From Pseudomonadota bacterium (GTDB taxonomy: Bacteria > Pseudomonadota > Gammaproteobacteria > Xanthomonadales > Xanthomonadaceae), in NCBI GenBank assembly GCA_023419315.1, contig JAEZYE010000041.1:1-48501 (forward strand): a DNA stretch of 48,501 nt, read 5' to 3'. Positions 9,284-17,419 of the stretch are shown one piece after another. Under the pieces are notes generated by a model. It was not told the origin of the DNA. It worked only from the letters and a program-made list of their open reading frames with translations, and searched no databases. The translations under genes were made by a program, and so were the position numbers. Numbering within the stretch: position 1 is the stretch's first letter; each line of letters starts with the position of its first letter.

Positions 9284-9484
9284 ATGACCCCTCTGGACAA
9301 ACCGCTCCGCCGCGAACTGAGTGTCAACGACGTAACGTACACGCTGGTGATCGACCCCACCGGGCTGAAGATCACCGAGAAAGGCCGCCGTCGCGGCGTG
9401 GAATTGCGCTGGGTGGATCTGGTGTCCGGCGATGCCGGTCTTGCCGCCGCATTGCAAGCGTCGGTGGAATCCGGCCGCGAGTGA
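9284..9484 (+). CDS. small conserved-looking protein between ligD and ku
   Basis: A 66-residue protein without membrane segment or signal. It starts with T-P-L-D-K-P-L-R-R-E-L and contains two short beta-like stretches (T-Y-T-L-V-I-D and L-K-I-T-E-K), a basic turn (G-R-R-R-G-V-E-L-R-W) and an acidic C-terminal part. I do not recognise a characterised family. It is divergent from ligD (65 bases between starts) and converges on ku, an arrangement that would place it inside an end-joining locus. No clear Shine-Dalgarno sequence precedes the ATG. The alternating hydrophobic pattern and coding-like base use support a real protein; the function is unknown. Confidence 0.7.
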   Translation: MTPLDKPLRRELSVNDVTYTLVIDPTGLKITEKGRRRGVELRWVDLVSGDAGLAAALQASVESGRE

Positions 9485-9527
9485 TCGCCGCCGCGTCCAT
9501 CCGGCGCATCCAACTTTCGAACAGACG

Positions 9528-9548
9528 CGCGCGGGTATGCCCCGCGCG
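9528..9548. terminator. GC-rich hairpin between convergent genes
   Basis: Perfect 8-bp stem CGCGCGGG / CCCGCGCG with a 5-base loop, placed between the small gene ending at 9484 and the end of ku at 9577. It has no long T-run on either side, so it could stop transcription from either direction only weakly or with Rho. Confidence 0.45.
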
Positions 9549-9576
9549 TTCGATCGGCCCGATGAAGCGAGGTTGA

Positions 9577-10524
9577 TCAGGCCGATTTGCGCTTCCTGGC
9601 AGTGTTCTTCGTGGCGGCCGTCTTGCGCGCCGTCTTGCCTGCCTTGGTGGCGGCTCCCGTCTTCCTGGTGGCCTTGGTGGCCTTCGTGGCCTTTGCAGCC
9701 TTCTTCCCGGCCGTCTTCGCCGGCGTACGCTTCTTGTCCGCCAGGCTCTTCTGCAGCAACGCCATGAAGTCGACCACATTGGTGGTGGTCTCTTCTTCGC
9801 GTTCGCTTTCCTCGACCTTCGCCGTCGCTCCCTTGGATTTGATGCGCTTGCGGATGATGGCCTGCAGGCGCTCGCGGAACTCGTCGTGATAGTCGTCCGG
9901 CTTCCATTCGCCGGCCATCGATTCCACCAGCTGCGCCGCCATCTCTTCCTCCTTGCTCGATATGCGGTAACTGGCAGCCGATCCGCTGGGCAATTTGTAG
10001 TCTTCGGGATCGACGACTTCCTGCGGGTAACGCAGCAACAGCAGGACCAGCGCATCGCCCAGCGGCATCACCGCCGAAAGATACTCGCGCGTGCGGATCA
10101 CCACGCGCGCGATGCCGATCTTGCCGGTCGTCTCCAGCGTCCTGCGCAGCAGCACGTAGCCCTTTTCGGCCTTCTTTCCCGGCACCAGCACGTAGGGCTT
10201 TTCGAAGTAGCGCGGGTCGATGCTCTCGCGATCGACGAAGGTTTCGACCTCCACGGTCTCGTGGCTTTCAGGCGCGGCCGCCTTGATGTCGCTTTCCTCG
10301 ACCACGACGTAGTTGCCCTTGTCGTATTCGTACGCCTTGATGATGTCCTTCCACGGGACTTCCTCGCCGGTGTCGGCATTCACGCGCTCGAACCGGATCG
10401 GTTTGCGATCACGCGAGTCGAGCATGCGGAAATGCAGATCGACCTTGCGTTCGCCCGACATCAGCGAGACGGGAACGTTCAACAACCCGAACGACAGAGT
10501 GCCGGTCCAGATGGGGCGCGCCAT
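9577..10524 (-). CDS. ku: Ku, double-strand break end-binding protein
   Basis: A 315-residue bacterial Ku homologue that forms a homodimeric ring on DNA ends and recruits LigD. The start is characteristic (M-A-R-P-I-W-T-G-T-L-S-F-G-L-L-N-V-P-V) and the core beta-barrel runs to about residue 260, including E-K-P-Y-V-L-V-P and the helix E-L-R-E... equivalent around residues 205-235. The C-terminal 60 residues are almost all Lys, Ala, Thr and Arg, a disordered basic tail of the type that modulates DNA sliding and LigD contact. The start ATG at 10524 has AGGA about 6 bases upstream. It lies about 360 bases upstream of ligD on the same strand. Confidence 0.96.
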   Translation of the reverse strand: MARPIWTGTLSFGLLNVPVSLMSGERKVDLHFRMLDSRDRKPIRFERVNADTGEEVPWKDIIKAYEYDKGNYVVVEESDIKAAAPESHETVEVETFVDRESIDPRYFEKPYVLVPGKKAEKGYVLLRRTLETTGKIGIARVVIRTREYLSAVMPLGDALVLLLLRYPQEVVDPEDYKLPSGSAASYRISSKEEEMAAQLVESMAGEWKPDDYHDEFRERLQAIIRKRIKSKGATAKVEESEREEETTTNVVDFMALLQKSLADKKRTPAKTAGKKAAKATKATKATRKTGAATKAGKTARKTAATKNTARKRKSA

Positions 10525-10715
10525 GACGGATCCTGTTGCATGCGGAACGATCTTCGTAGCCTCAGCGCGATGATGGCGAGGTGAACGCCGGCTGGCCGTA
10601 GCGTGGCCTAAAACCGCGATCGGGTTCGCGTCTTAATGCTTTCTCGATGCGATGTTTACATTCGCGGGACATCGGCCGGGGATGATGTGCGCTCGTCGAA
10701 AACAGGAGGAATGGC

Positions 10716-11096
10716 ATGGGCAATACGCAACGGCACCCCTTGCATGCGAGCCAGCCGGCAAAGTGCGAAGTGGTGGACCTCGCCGCCGAACTCGATGATT
10801 GGCGCGAAGCAATTCCCAAGCATGGTTTCTACGAACCCGGCACCACGTTCAGTGACTACGAACCGAGCCTGGTGTTTGCCTACGACAGCTACCTGCAATA
10901 CCACCAGGTTCCGCTGGAAGAGTTGATGCAGACACTGGAACGCAAGTACGACGAACGCTTCGACCGCTTCTCCCGCTTGAACTGGCACCGGATGGAAGCG
11001 CTGCTCGAACAGGTCTGGCTGCGGATGGGCGGCCCGCGCGGCAATGCCCCGGCCGACCTTGGACGGCATCCTTCCATGACGCAACGCCGCGCATGA
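10716..11096 (+). CDS. hypothetical protein, 126 aa
   Basis: A soluble 126-residue protein that I do not recognise. A strong ribosome binding site (AGGAGGA about 8 bases upstream) fixes the start at 10716. The middle (about 20-105) is acidic and aromatic-rich, with D-L-A-A-E-L-D-D-W, Y-E-P-S-L-V-F-A-Y-D-S-Y-L-Q-Y-H and a long helix around E-E-L-M-Q-T-L-E-R-K-Y-D-E-R-F-D-R. The last 20 residues look disordered. No Cys pairs, signal peptide or membrane segment. It is divergent from ku (191 bases between), which may mean shared control, and its stop codon falls inside a terminator-like hairpin shared with deaD. Confidence 0.75.
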   Translation: MGNTQRHPLHASQPAKCEVVDLAAELDDWREAIPKHGFYEPGTTFSDYEPSLVFAYDSYLQYHQVPLEELMQTLERKYDERFDRFSRLNWHRMEALLEQVWLRMGGPRGNAPADLGRHPSMTQRRA

Positions 11097-11108
11097 AGCG
11101 CGGCGTTG
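11082..11108. terminator. 11-bp perfect hairpin over the stop codon of the 126-aa gene
   Basis: Arms CAACGCCGCGC (11082-11092) and GCGCGGCGTTG (11098-11108) pair perfectly around the loop ATGAA, which contains the TGA stop of the upstream gene. It sits 27 bases before the end of deaD, which converges from the other side, so it may act in both directions. No U-run follows. Confidence 0.5.
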
Positions 11109-11135
11109 TCGTGGTGCTGGAACTGCGGGAGACGT

Positions 11136-13061
11136 TTACTCGCCGCGTTCCGGCGGGCGTCCCTTGCGATGCGGTTTGGCCGGCGGGCGACCGGCGCCGC
11201 GCGGACCGGGTTTCGGTCCGCTCTTGAATCCACCGCCAGGCCGCGTGTTCCGGCGCGGCGCGGATTGACCCGCTTCTTCGCCCGCCTTGTGGATGCGCAA
11301 CTGCTGGCCCGACACCCACACTTTCTTCAGGTGCGACAGGATTTCCGACGGCATGCCTTCGGGCAGATCGAGGATGGAGTGATCGTCGTGGATGTCGATG
11401 CGGCCGATGTAGCGGCTTTCCAGCCCGGCTTCGTTGGCGATGGCGCCGACGATGTTGGCCGGCTTCACGCCATGCATGTGGCCGACTTCGATGCGGAAGG
11501 TCTCCATGCCGAACTCCGGCTTCTCGCGCGGCGGCTTGTCGAATGAACGCGCGCGCGGCGCGGCATCACCCTCTTCCCGCTTGAAATCGAACTCGCGCGC
11601 CGGACGTTCACTGCGCACCTTGTGCGCGGGCGCATCGCCGCCGGTGACCTGCATGTGTGCGCTGCGCGGCGCCGGGCGCGTGGCCGGCCCCGATTCGCGC
11701 GCATCGCGCTCGCGCGGCGCGCGGCGCTGTTCGGCCAGCAGCAAGGGCGTGTCGCCCTGTACCAGCTTGGCGAGGGCGGCGGCGATTTCGATGGCCGGCA
11801 CATTGCGTTCGCGCTCGTAGGCTTCGATCAGCGGACGGAACTCGTTGACATCACCCAGCGCCAGCGTGTCGGTGATACGGGCGAGGAACTTCTCCACGCG
11901 ACGGTCGTTGACCGCTTCCACGCTCGGCAGCTGCATTTCCTGGATCGGCTGGCGGGTGGCGCGTTCGATGGCGCGCAGCATGCCCTTCTCGCGCGGCGTG
12001 ACGAACAGGATGGCGTCGCCGGTGCGACCCGCACGGCCGGTGCGGCCGATGCGGTGGACGTAGCTTTCGGTGTCGTACGGGATGTCGTAGTTCAGCACGT
12101 GGCTGATGCGCTCCACGTCCAGGCCGCGCGCGGCGACGTCGGTCGCCACGAGGACGTCCAGCTTGCCGTCCTTGAGCTGCTGGATGGTCTTCTCGCGCTG
12201 CGCCTGCTGCATGTCGCCGTTGATGGCGGCGGCGGCGAGACCGCGCGCCTGCAGCTTCTCGGCCAGTTCTTCGGTGGCGGCCTTGGTGCGCGCGAAGATG
12301 ATCATCGCGTCGAACGGCTCGGCTTCGAGGATGCGGGTCAACGCGTCCAGCTTGTGCAGGCCGCTGACGAACCAGTAGCGCTGGCGGATGTTGGCCGAGG
12401 TCGTCGTCTTCGCGGCGATGGTGACTTCCGCGGGGTCTTTCAGGTACGTCTGCGCGATGCGGCGGATGGCCGGCGGCATCGTCGCCGAGAACAGCGCGAC
12501 CTGGCGCGTTTCCGGCGTTTTCTTCAGCACGGTTTCGACATCGTCGATGAAGCCCATGCGCAGCATTTCGTCGGCTTCATCCAGCACCAGCGTGGTCAGG
12601 CCGGACAGATCCAGCGAACCGCGCTCGAGGTGATCGATGACGCGGCCCGGCGTGCCCACCACGACGTGGACGCCGCGCTTGAGCGCCTGCAACTGCGGGT
12701 AGTAGCTCTGGCCGCCGTAGATGGGCAACACGTGGAAACCGGGGATCTTCGCCGCGTAACGCTGGAAGGCTTCGGCCACCTGGATCGCCAGTTCGCGGGT
12801 CGGCGCCAGCACCAGCGCCTGCGGCTTGGCCGCATCGAGGCTGATCCGGGACAGCAGCGGCAAGGCGAACGCGGCGGTCTTGCCGGTGCCGGTCTGGGCC
12901 TGGCCGAGCACGTCGCGCGCGGCCAGCATCGCCGGGATGGTCGCGGCCTGGATGGGGGACGGCGTTTCGTAACCGACTTCGGAAATGGCCGCCATCACGG
13001 GGGCGGAAAGGCCGAGATCGGCAAAAAGCGGCGTCGGGGCGGGAGAGGTTTCGGGGGACAT
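11136..13061 (-). CDS. deaD: DEAD-box ATP-dependent RNA helicase DeaD/CsdA
   Basis: A 641-residue RNA helicase that unwinds structured RNA in ribosome assembly and mRNA turnover. The N-terminal RecA lobe shows the Walker A loop A-Q-T-G-T-G-K-T (55-62), D-E-A-D at 161-164 and S-A-T at 192-194. The C-terminal lobe has the H-R-I-G-R-T-G-R-A-G-R motif. A DbpA/CsdA-type RNA-binding domain follows (F-R-I-E-V-G-H to Q-Q-L-R-I-H, about residues 520-600), then a Gly/Pro/Arg/Lys tail. Length and this layout match E. coli DeaD. The frame is open upstream, but ATG 13061 has GGAG 5-6 bases before it and starts the conserved part. It is monocistronic, 218 bases from the divergent sigma factor gene. Confidence 0.93.
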   Translation of the reverse strand: MSPETSPAPTPLFADLGLSAPVMAAISEVGYETPSPIQAATIPAMLAARDVLGQAQTGTGKTAAFALPLLSRISLDAAKPQALVLAPTRELAIQVAEAFQRYAAKIPGFHVLPIYGGQSYYPQLQALKRGVHVVVGTPGRVIDHLERGSLDLSGLTTLVLDEADEMLRMGFIDDVETVLKKTPETRQVALFSATMPPAIRRIAQTYLKDPAEVTIAAKTTTSANIRQRYWFVSGLHKLDALTRILEAEPFDAMIIFARTKAATEELAEKLQARGLAAAAINGDMQQAQREKTIQQLKDGKLDVLVATDVAARGLDVERISHVLNYDIPYDTESYVHRIGRTGRAGRTGDAILFVTPREKGMLRAIERATRQPIQEMQLPSVEAVNDRRVEKFLARITDTLALGDVNEFRPLIEAYERERNVPAIEIAAALAKLVQGDTPLLLAEQRRAPRERDARESGPATRPAPRSAHMQVTGGDAPAHKVRSERPAREFDFKREEGDAAPRARSFDKPPREKPEFGMETFRIEVGHMHGVKPANIVGAIANEAGLESRYIGRIDIHDDHSILDLPEGMPSEILSHLKKVWVSGQQLRIHKAGEEAGQSAPRRNTRPGGGFKSGPKPGPRGAGRPPAKPHRKGRPPERGE

Positions 13062-13279
13062 GGGAACTCCGGGGCGTCGCGGAGTGCGCACGCAAGCAGC
13101 GTATTGTGCGCGCTTTGGCCCCTCCCTGTCCCGTGAAGGCTGAACGCCGGGCGCGGCCGGGCCCGCCCAAACGGCTGATTGCAGAGGGTTTCGGACCCGA
13201 TGCGTCCGGCCTGTGATTTTCCGTCTGCTCCCGCGAATCACCTCTCCGAGGGCGCAACGCACAATCGCAGGGAACCGGG

Positions 13280-13786
13280 ATGGACATGACCGCCACCATG
13301 GCAACGGAAACACGGCAGTGGTTCGCCGAACAACTGGAGCGGCATCGCGGCATCGTGATCAAGGTGGCGGCCAGCTACTGCCGGCATCCGGATGACCGCG
13401 CCGAGCTTGCGCAGGAGATCGCCGCACAGTTGTGGCAGGCGTTTCCGCGTTATGACGAGAGCCGCCCGTTCGCGACCTGGATGTATCGCATCGCGTTGAA
13501 CGTCGCGATCTCCTCGCTCCGTCGCCAGCGCATGCCGGCGCCGCTGCCGCTGGACGACGCCATGCACGACATCGCCGATCCGCAGGCGCGCGATCCCGCG
13601 GTCGAGCAGCAGGTGCGTGCGCTGCATCGCTTCATCCACTCCCAGGCTCCACTGGATCGCGCCTTGCTGCTGCTTTACCTCGAGGATCGCAGCTACCGCG
13701 AGATGAGCGAAATCCTCGGCCTGAGCGAAACCAATGTCGCCACCAAGATCAATCGACTCAAGCAACGCATCCGCGAAGCGCTTTGA
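13280..13786 (+). CDS. ECF-type RNA polymerase sigma factor
   Basis: A 168-residue group IV sigma factor with region 2 (about 25-90, including F-A-T-W-M-Y-R-I-A-L-N-V-A, the core-binding and -10 recognition part) and region 4 (about 115-168, with the helix-turn-helix S-Y-R-E-M-S-E-I-L-G-L-S-E-T-N-V-A-T-K-I-N-R-L-K-Q-R). Start chosen at ATG 13280 because AGGGA lies about 8 bases upstream; ATGs at 13286 and 13298 are alternatives. ECF factors direct RNA polymerase to a small stress or envelope regulon. The usual neighbour is an anti-sigma factor; here the next gene is a four-helix membrane protein only 20 bases downstream, so it is the candidate partner. Confidence 0.92.
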   Translation: MDMTATMATETRQWFAEQLERHRGIVIKVAASYCRHPDDRAELAQEIAAQLWQAFPRYDESRPFATWMYRIALNVAISSLRRQRMPAPLPLDDAMHDIADPQARDPAVEQQVRALHRFIHSQAPLDRALLLLYLEDRSYREMSEILGLSETNVATKINRLKQRIREAL

Positions 13787-13806
13787 GTCCTCCCAGGAGC
13801 ACACCC

Positions 13807-14478
13807 ATGGAACCCGATGAAATGAAAGCCGCCTGGCACGTACTTGAGCAACGGATCTCGCAGGACAGCCGCATCCGCTTCGAACTGCTGCGCGACAGCA
13901 AGCTGCGGCGCGCGCGCAAGAGCCTGCGCCCTCTGTACGCGGGACAGGTCATCCAGATGCTGTTCGGCCTGCCTTTCGTGCTGCTGGCCTCGTGGCTCTG
14001 GATGCGCGCCGGTTCGGTGCCGCTGGATCTTCCGGCACACGTCATCGCCGCCGGTGTATTCGTGCATGCCTACGGCATCCTGACGATCGTGATGGCCGGC
14101 TGCACGCTCGGCCAGATCTCGCGAATCGACTACACCGCGCCGGTGCTCTCGATCGAGAAGCAGTTGTCGAAGCTGCGCAGCCTGTACATCGTCAACGGCA
14201 TGCTGACCGGCTTGCCGTGGTGGCTGATGTGGGTGCCGGTGCTGATGGTGCTCGCGGCGCTGGCCGGCATCGATCTGTACGCGCGTGCGCCCTCGATGGT
14301 GTGGATCGGATTGGGCGTGGGCGTGGCCGGATTGCTCGCCACGTTCTGGTTCCATCGCTGGTCGCGCAGTCCGAAGCGGCCGCAACTGGCGCGGAAGATG
14401 GAAGACAGCGTCACCGGCAGCAGCCTGCGCGACGCGCGCCGGATACTCGCCGAGATCAGCCGTTTCGAACAGGAATGA
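13807..14478 (+). CDS. four-helix membrane protein, candidate sigma-factor partner
   Basis: A 223-residue protein with a soluble, helical N-terminus (about 1-48, charged, M-K-A-A-W-H-V-L-E-Q-R-I) followed by four predicted membrane helices in two pairs (about 50-75, 78-105, 137-160 and 163-180) and a short basic C-terminus. I do not recognise a named family, and there is no H-x3-C-x2-C zinc anti-sigma motif. Start ATG 13807 has AGGAGC about 8 bases upstream. The 20-base spacing from the ECF sigma gene and the cytosolic N-terminal helix fit an anti-sigma role, but this is inference from position only. Confidence 0.8.
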   Translation: MEPDEMKAAWHVLEQRISQDSRIRFELLRDSKLRRARKSLRPLYAGQVIQMLFGLPFVLLASWLWMRAGSVPLDLPAHVIAAGVFVHAYGILTIVMAGCTLGQISRIDYTAPVLSIEKQLSKLRSLYIVNGMLTGLPWWLMWVPVLMVLAALAGIDLYARAPSMVWIGLGVGVAGLLATFWFHRWSRSPKRPQLARKMEDSVTGSSLRDARRILAEISRFEQE

Positions 14479-14500
14479 GCGATGCGGGGCCCGTCACCGC

Positions 14501-14506
14501 TACACT
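14501..14506 (+). promoter_or_regulatory. -10-like hexamer TACACT, leaderless spacing
   Basis: TACACT stands 7 bases before the ATG at 14514, the distance expected if transcription begins at the start codon. No Shine-Dalgarno sequence precedes that ATG. No clear -35 box is visible. Confidence 0.4.
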
Positions 14507-14513
14507 GGCGCCC

Positions 14514-14735
14514 ATGCAGACGCTCACTTTCGAACTCGACCGCGATCACGTTGAACTCAACCAGTTGCTGAAGCTGGTTGGCCTGGCCGACAGCGGCGGC
14601 GCCGGCAAGGCGCTGGTGGCCAGCGGCGCGGTATCGGTGGATGGCGAAGTGGAATTGCGGAAGACCTGCAAGATCCGCGATGGGCAGGTCGTCGTGGTGG
14701 ACGATGTGGAAATCCACGTGCGCGCCATCGACTGA
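14514..14735 (+). CDS. S4-domain RNA-binding protein (YbcJ-like)
   Basis: A 73-residue protein that is essentially one S4 RNA-binding fold: L-N-Q-L-L-K-L-V-G-L-A-D-S-G-G-A-G-K-A-L, then V-S-V-D-G-E-V-E-L-R-K-T-C-K-I, then a closing strand G-Q-V-V-V-V-D-D-V. It matches the length and order of E. coli YbcJ, a small RNA-binding protein of unclear role. An earlier in-frame ATG at 14475 overlaps the previous stop (ATGA) and would add 13 residues, which do not look part of the fold. I chose 14514 because of the -10-like hexamer placed for a leaderless message. Confidence 0.88.
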   Translation: MQTLTFELDRDHVELNQLLKLVGLADSGGAGKALVASGAVSVDGEVELRKTCKIRDGQVVVVDDVEIHVRAID

Positions 14736-14753
14736 CGCGCGCGCGGGGGACGA

Positions 14754-15812
14754 TCAGGGCGCGCCGGACGCGTCGCGATCGAACTCGGCCAGCGGGCTTT
14801 CGTTCGGGCAGGTGGTGTCGGGGAAACCGAAACTCTTGCGCAGTTCCAGGCCGCACGCGTTGATGTCTTCCAGCGCGGTGTCGGTCCGGCCGCACTGACT
14901 GTCGAACGCCAGCATGAAATCGTCCTTGCGGCGGACGAATTCCTCGCCGCACTTGCGCGTCAGCTGGATGCGATCCAGATCGTCCTGCGCCGCGTTGGCG
15001 CCCTGCAATCCGTATTCCTGCAGTTCGGTTTCGGTCAGCAGGCGCAGGCGGCGGTTGGGGACGGTCATCATCAGGTCGGCCACCGTCACCGCCGCGCCGT
15101 TGCGCTCCAGATAGTCCTTGAGCTGGCCGTACACCTGGCGCAGTTCTTCGGCCAGTTCGGCGCGCGAATTGGCGCTGGAGTTGATCCGCATCATCCGGTG
15201 GATGCCGACCTTGCCGGCGATGATCCGGTTGTCGCCCGCGGCGAGAATCAGCAGGCAGGAGCTGTGGCAGATCGCGCCGTCGCGCACCCACAGCGTCCAG
15301 TGCGACGCGCCGATGATGTCGCCGGCGCGGATGCCGTCTTCGACGCGGCCGCCGGAGGAATCGATGTCGAGGATCCGCTTTTCAATCGCCAGCCGGTTGG
15401 CGACGTTCGACAGCCGTTCCATCAGCGCCGTGAACTCGGCATTGATCTTGCCGGTGTAGCGCAGCCGCATGACGCCGGAGGCCTGGCACGGCCGCACGGC
15501 TTCGCTGAGCGAATCGAAGTCCATCGCTTCGAGCGGCTGGCCGTCGCCGTGTTCGACAAAGTCGAGGTCGCAGCCGATCCAGCTGACGCCCGGCGTCAGC
15601 GTGACCTCCGGCCAGCGGGCGGTGTCGTCCAGGTCGACCTTGCGTGGCGCCGGCTTCACCGGGCCTGCGCTGATGGCGCCGTTGTCCTCGCTGCTGGCGG
15701 TGGTTTCCGTGCGCGGCGGCGGCGGCGCGGCCGGCGCGGGCGCCTCGGCGCGACAGCCGGCGAGCAGGACGCAGCACAGCAGGGAAAACCGGCGGAAGGA
15801 GTGAACGCGCAT
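14754..15812 (-). CDS. periplasmic ClpP-like lipoprotein (COG3904-type)
   Basis: A 352-residue predicted lipoprotein: signal 1-19, lipobox L-A-G-C (Cys20), then a Pro/Ala/Thr linker to about 60. Residues about 110-245 show the ClpP/crotonase fold: a strand and glycine turn I-L-D-I-D-S-S-G-G-R-V-E-D-G at 147-160, a Ser in C-H-S-S-C-L-L-I-L-A-A-G (Ser184 or Ser185, like the nucleophile of ClpP and SppA) and a His in K-V-G-I-H-R-M (His205). The paired Cys around the Ser are unusual. C-terminal to this is a Cys-containing domain (about 250-345). Predicted periplasmic proteins of this class are known only from sequence; protease activity is inferred. It converges with the S4 gene. Confidence 0.82.
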   Translation of the reverse strand: MRVHSFRRFSLLCCVLLAGCRAEAPAPAAPPPPRTETTASSEDNGAISAGPVKPAPRKVDLDDTARWPEVTLTPGVSWIGCDLDFVEHGDGQPLEAMDFDSLSEAVRPCQASGVMRLRYTGKINAEFTALMERLSNVANRLAIEKRILDIDSSGGRVEDGIRAGDIIGASHWTLWVRDGAICHSSCLLILAAGDNRIIAGKVGIHRMMRINSSANSRAELAEELRQVYGQLKDYLERNGAAVTVADLMMTVPNRRLRLLTETELQEYGLQGANAAQDDLDRIQLTRKCGEEFVRRKDDFMLAFDSQCGRTDTALEDINACGLELRKSFGFPDTTCPNESPLAEFDRDASGAP

Positions 15813-15903
15813 GGAAGGCGACAGCGGACCGGAAAAAGAAGGACCGCCAGTCTAGTCGTCGCGCCGCGCGCCGTGCCCAATCCCCCGTGAACCGGGCACA
15901 CAT

Positions 15904-16299
15904 TCAGCCGCAAAGGCCCCATAGCAGCATCACCAGCCCCACCAGCCCGACCGACCACACCAGCGAGCGCACGTACGGAATGCCGGCCGCGTAGAGCGGC
16001 ACGTAGATCAGACGCGACCAGAAGTAGAGCTGGGCGCCGAGTGCGGACAGGGCATCGCCACGTCCGGTCACCGCGACCGCCAGCACCAGCGCCGCGAAGA
16101 ACGGGAACGTCTCCATCAGGTTGCGGAAGGCGCGGTCCATGCGGCCGGCCACGCCGCGCAGGGGCTCGGACTGTCCGTCGCGCGCGCTGACGTTCCACTG
16201 CACGCCGCGCTGCGCGGTGGACAGCATGGCGGCGCTCAGCAACTGGGCCAGGCCCAGCACGACGGTCCAAGCGAGAAACTGGATTTCGGTCGGCATCAT
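15904..16299 (-). CDS. MAPEG-family membrane protein
   Basis: A 131-residue integral membrane protein with four hydrophobic helices and the MAPEG hallmarks: an early Gln-rich junction, the polar loop with R-M-D-R-A-F-R-N-L-M-E-T-F-P-F-F (about 53-68; N-x3-E-x2-P being the family core) and the helix Y-F-W-S-R-L-I-Y-V-P-L-Y. Human relatives conjugate glutathione; bacterial members of this subfamily have no assigned substrate. It lies 18 bases upstream-side of the BNR-repeat gene's end on the same strand, so it may be the last gene of the MoaD-like/BNR transcript. Confidence 0.9.
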   Translation of the reverse strand: MMPTEIQFLAWTVVLGLAQLLSAAMLSTAQRGVQWNVSARDGQSEPLRGVAGRMDRAFRNLMETFPFFAALVLAVAVTGRGDALSALGAQLYFWSRLIYVPLYAAGIPYVRSLVWSVGLVGLVMLLWGLCG

Positions 16300-16317
16300 T
16301 CGCTCCTTCGAGGGTGG

Positions 16318-17418
16318 TCAGGCAAACGTGACGGCGAGCACGGGCGGCAGGCGCGCGGCGAGCAACTGCCAGTGATCACCTTGATCGTCGGTAGTCCAAA
16401 GCCCGCCGGTGGTCGAACCGAACGCGAGGCGGTCGCCGCTCGCATCGATGGCCAGCGCGTGCCGGTAGATCAAATCGTAGGAAGGCGTTTCGGGAAGACC
16501 CCGCGTGAGCGTTTCGAAGCTGCGGCCGCCATCGCGCGTGCGCGCGACCTGCAGGCAGGCATCCACGGGATAGCGCTTTTCGTCCTTGATCGCCGGCACG
16601 AACCAGGCGATGTCGCCGTTGCGCGGATGCACGGCGACCGCAAAGCCGAACACCGAAGGCGGCACGTTCGTGATCTCGTGCCATTCGCCCGCGCCCGCGG
16701 TGCTGCGGAACACGCCGTTGTGGTGCTGCGCCCAAAACACATCCGGCATGTCGCGTGTCTGCACCATCCGGTGCACGTCCTGCTGGTTGGGCTCGTGCTG
16801 CTGGCCTTCCGGCATGTAGCGCGCAATCATGCCGTGCGCCGTCTGCCGCCAGGTCTCGCCGGCGTCATCGCTGCGCCACACGCCTCCGGTCGAAATCGCC
16901 ACCCGCACGCAGCGCGGATCGCGCGGGTCGACGCAGATCGAATGGATGCCCGGTTGGTCATAGCCGCCGCCGAACCATCCCTGGCGCTCGGGCCGGTCCC
17001 ACAGGCTGCGGACCAGTTGCCAGCTGTCGCCACGATCATCCGAACGGAACAGTCCGCCGGGAATCGTCCCGGCCCACAGGCGGCCCGGCTCATCGGCGCC
17101 GCCGGGCTCCAGCGACCAGATCAATCGAAGCGCAGCCGGTTGCGGCGGCTTGCCATCGCCGGTCACGACTTCATCGCCTTCGCCGAACGCGGGCACCGCA
17201 ATCTCTTCCCAGTTCGCGCCCTGATCGGTCGAGCGGTGCAACTTGGCGCCGAAATGGCCCAGATCCAGCGCCGCATACCACGTGCCATCGCGCGGATCGG
17301 CCAGGCTCAGCGCAACGTTGTCGCCGAGGAACGCAGTCCGCGCGATCCGCCAGTGACCGTCCGCGCGTTCGAGCACGAACAAGCCCTTCCGCGAAGACAC
17401 GAGCAACCGTTCTGACAT
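16318..17418 (-). CDS. BNR/Asp-box repeat beta-propeller protein
   Basis: A 366-residue soluble protein with no signal peptide, built from sialidase-like Asp-box repeats. Five good boxes (S/T-x-D-x-G-x-x-W/F) are visible at 63-70, 126-133, 183-190, 294-301 and 343-350, with a degenerate one at 239-246, which fits a six-bladed or seven-bladed propeller. Catalytic residues of true sialidases are not evident, so 'exo-alpha-sialidase' is likely a misnomer; the blades resemble YCF48-type or WD40-like binding scaffolds. Its start lies one base beyond the stop of the MoaD-like gene, so the pair is translated together. The role is unknown; the coupling suggests it works with the MoaD-like protein. 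Confidence 0.88.
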   Translation of the reverse strand: MSERLLVSSRKGLFVLERADGHWRIARTAFLGDNVALSLADPRDGTWYAALDLGHFGAKLHRSTDQGANWEEIAVPAFGEGDEVVTGDGKPPQPAALRLIWSLEPGGADEPGRLWAGTIPGGLFRSDDRGDSWQLVRSLWDRPERQGWFGGGYDQPGIHSICVDPRDPRCVRVAISTGGVWRSDDAGETWRQTAHGMIARYMPEGQQHEPNQQDVHRMVQTRDMPDVFWAQHHNGVFRSTAGAGEWHEITNVPPSVFGFAVAVHPRNGDIAWFVPAIKDEKRYPVDACLQVARTRDGGRSFETLTRGLPETPSYDLIYRHALAIDASGDRLAFGSTTGGLWTTDDQGDHWQLLAARLPPVLAVTFA

Positions 17419-17419
17419 G

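Noticed and set aside
16318..17418. Annotation as exo-alpha-sialidase
   Set aside because: Asp boxes are structural repeats; the Arg triad, Tyr and Glu of true sialidases are not evident and there is no signal peptide.
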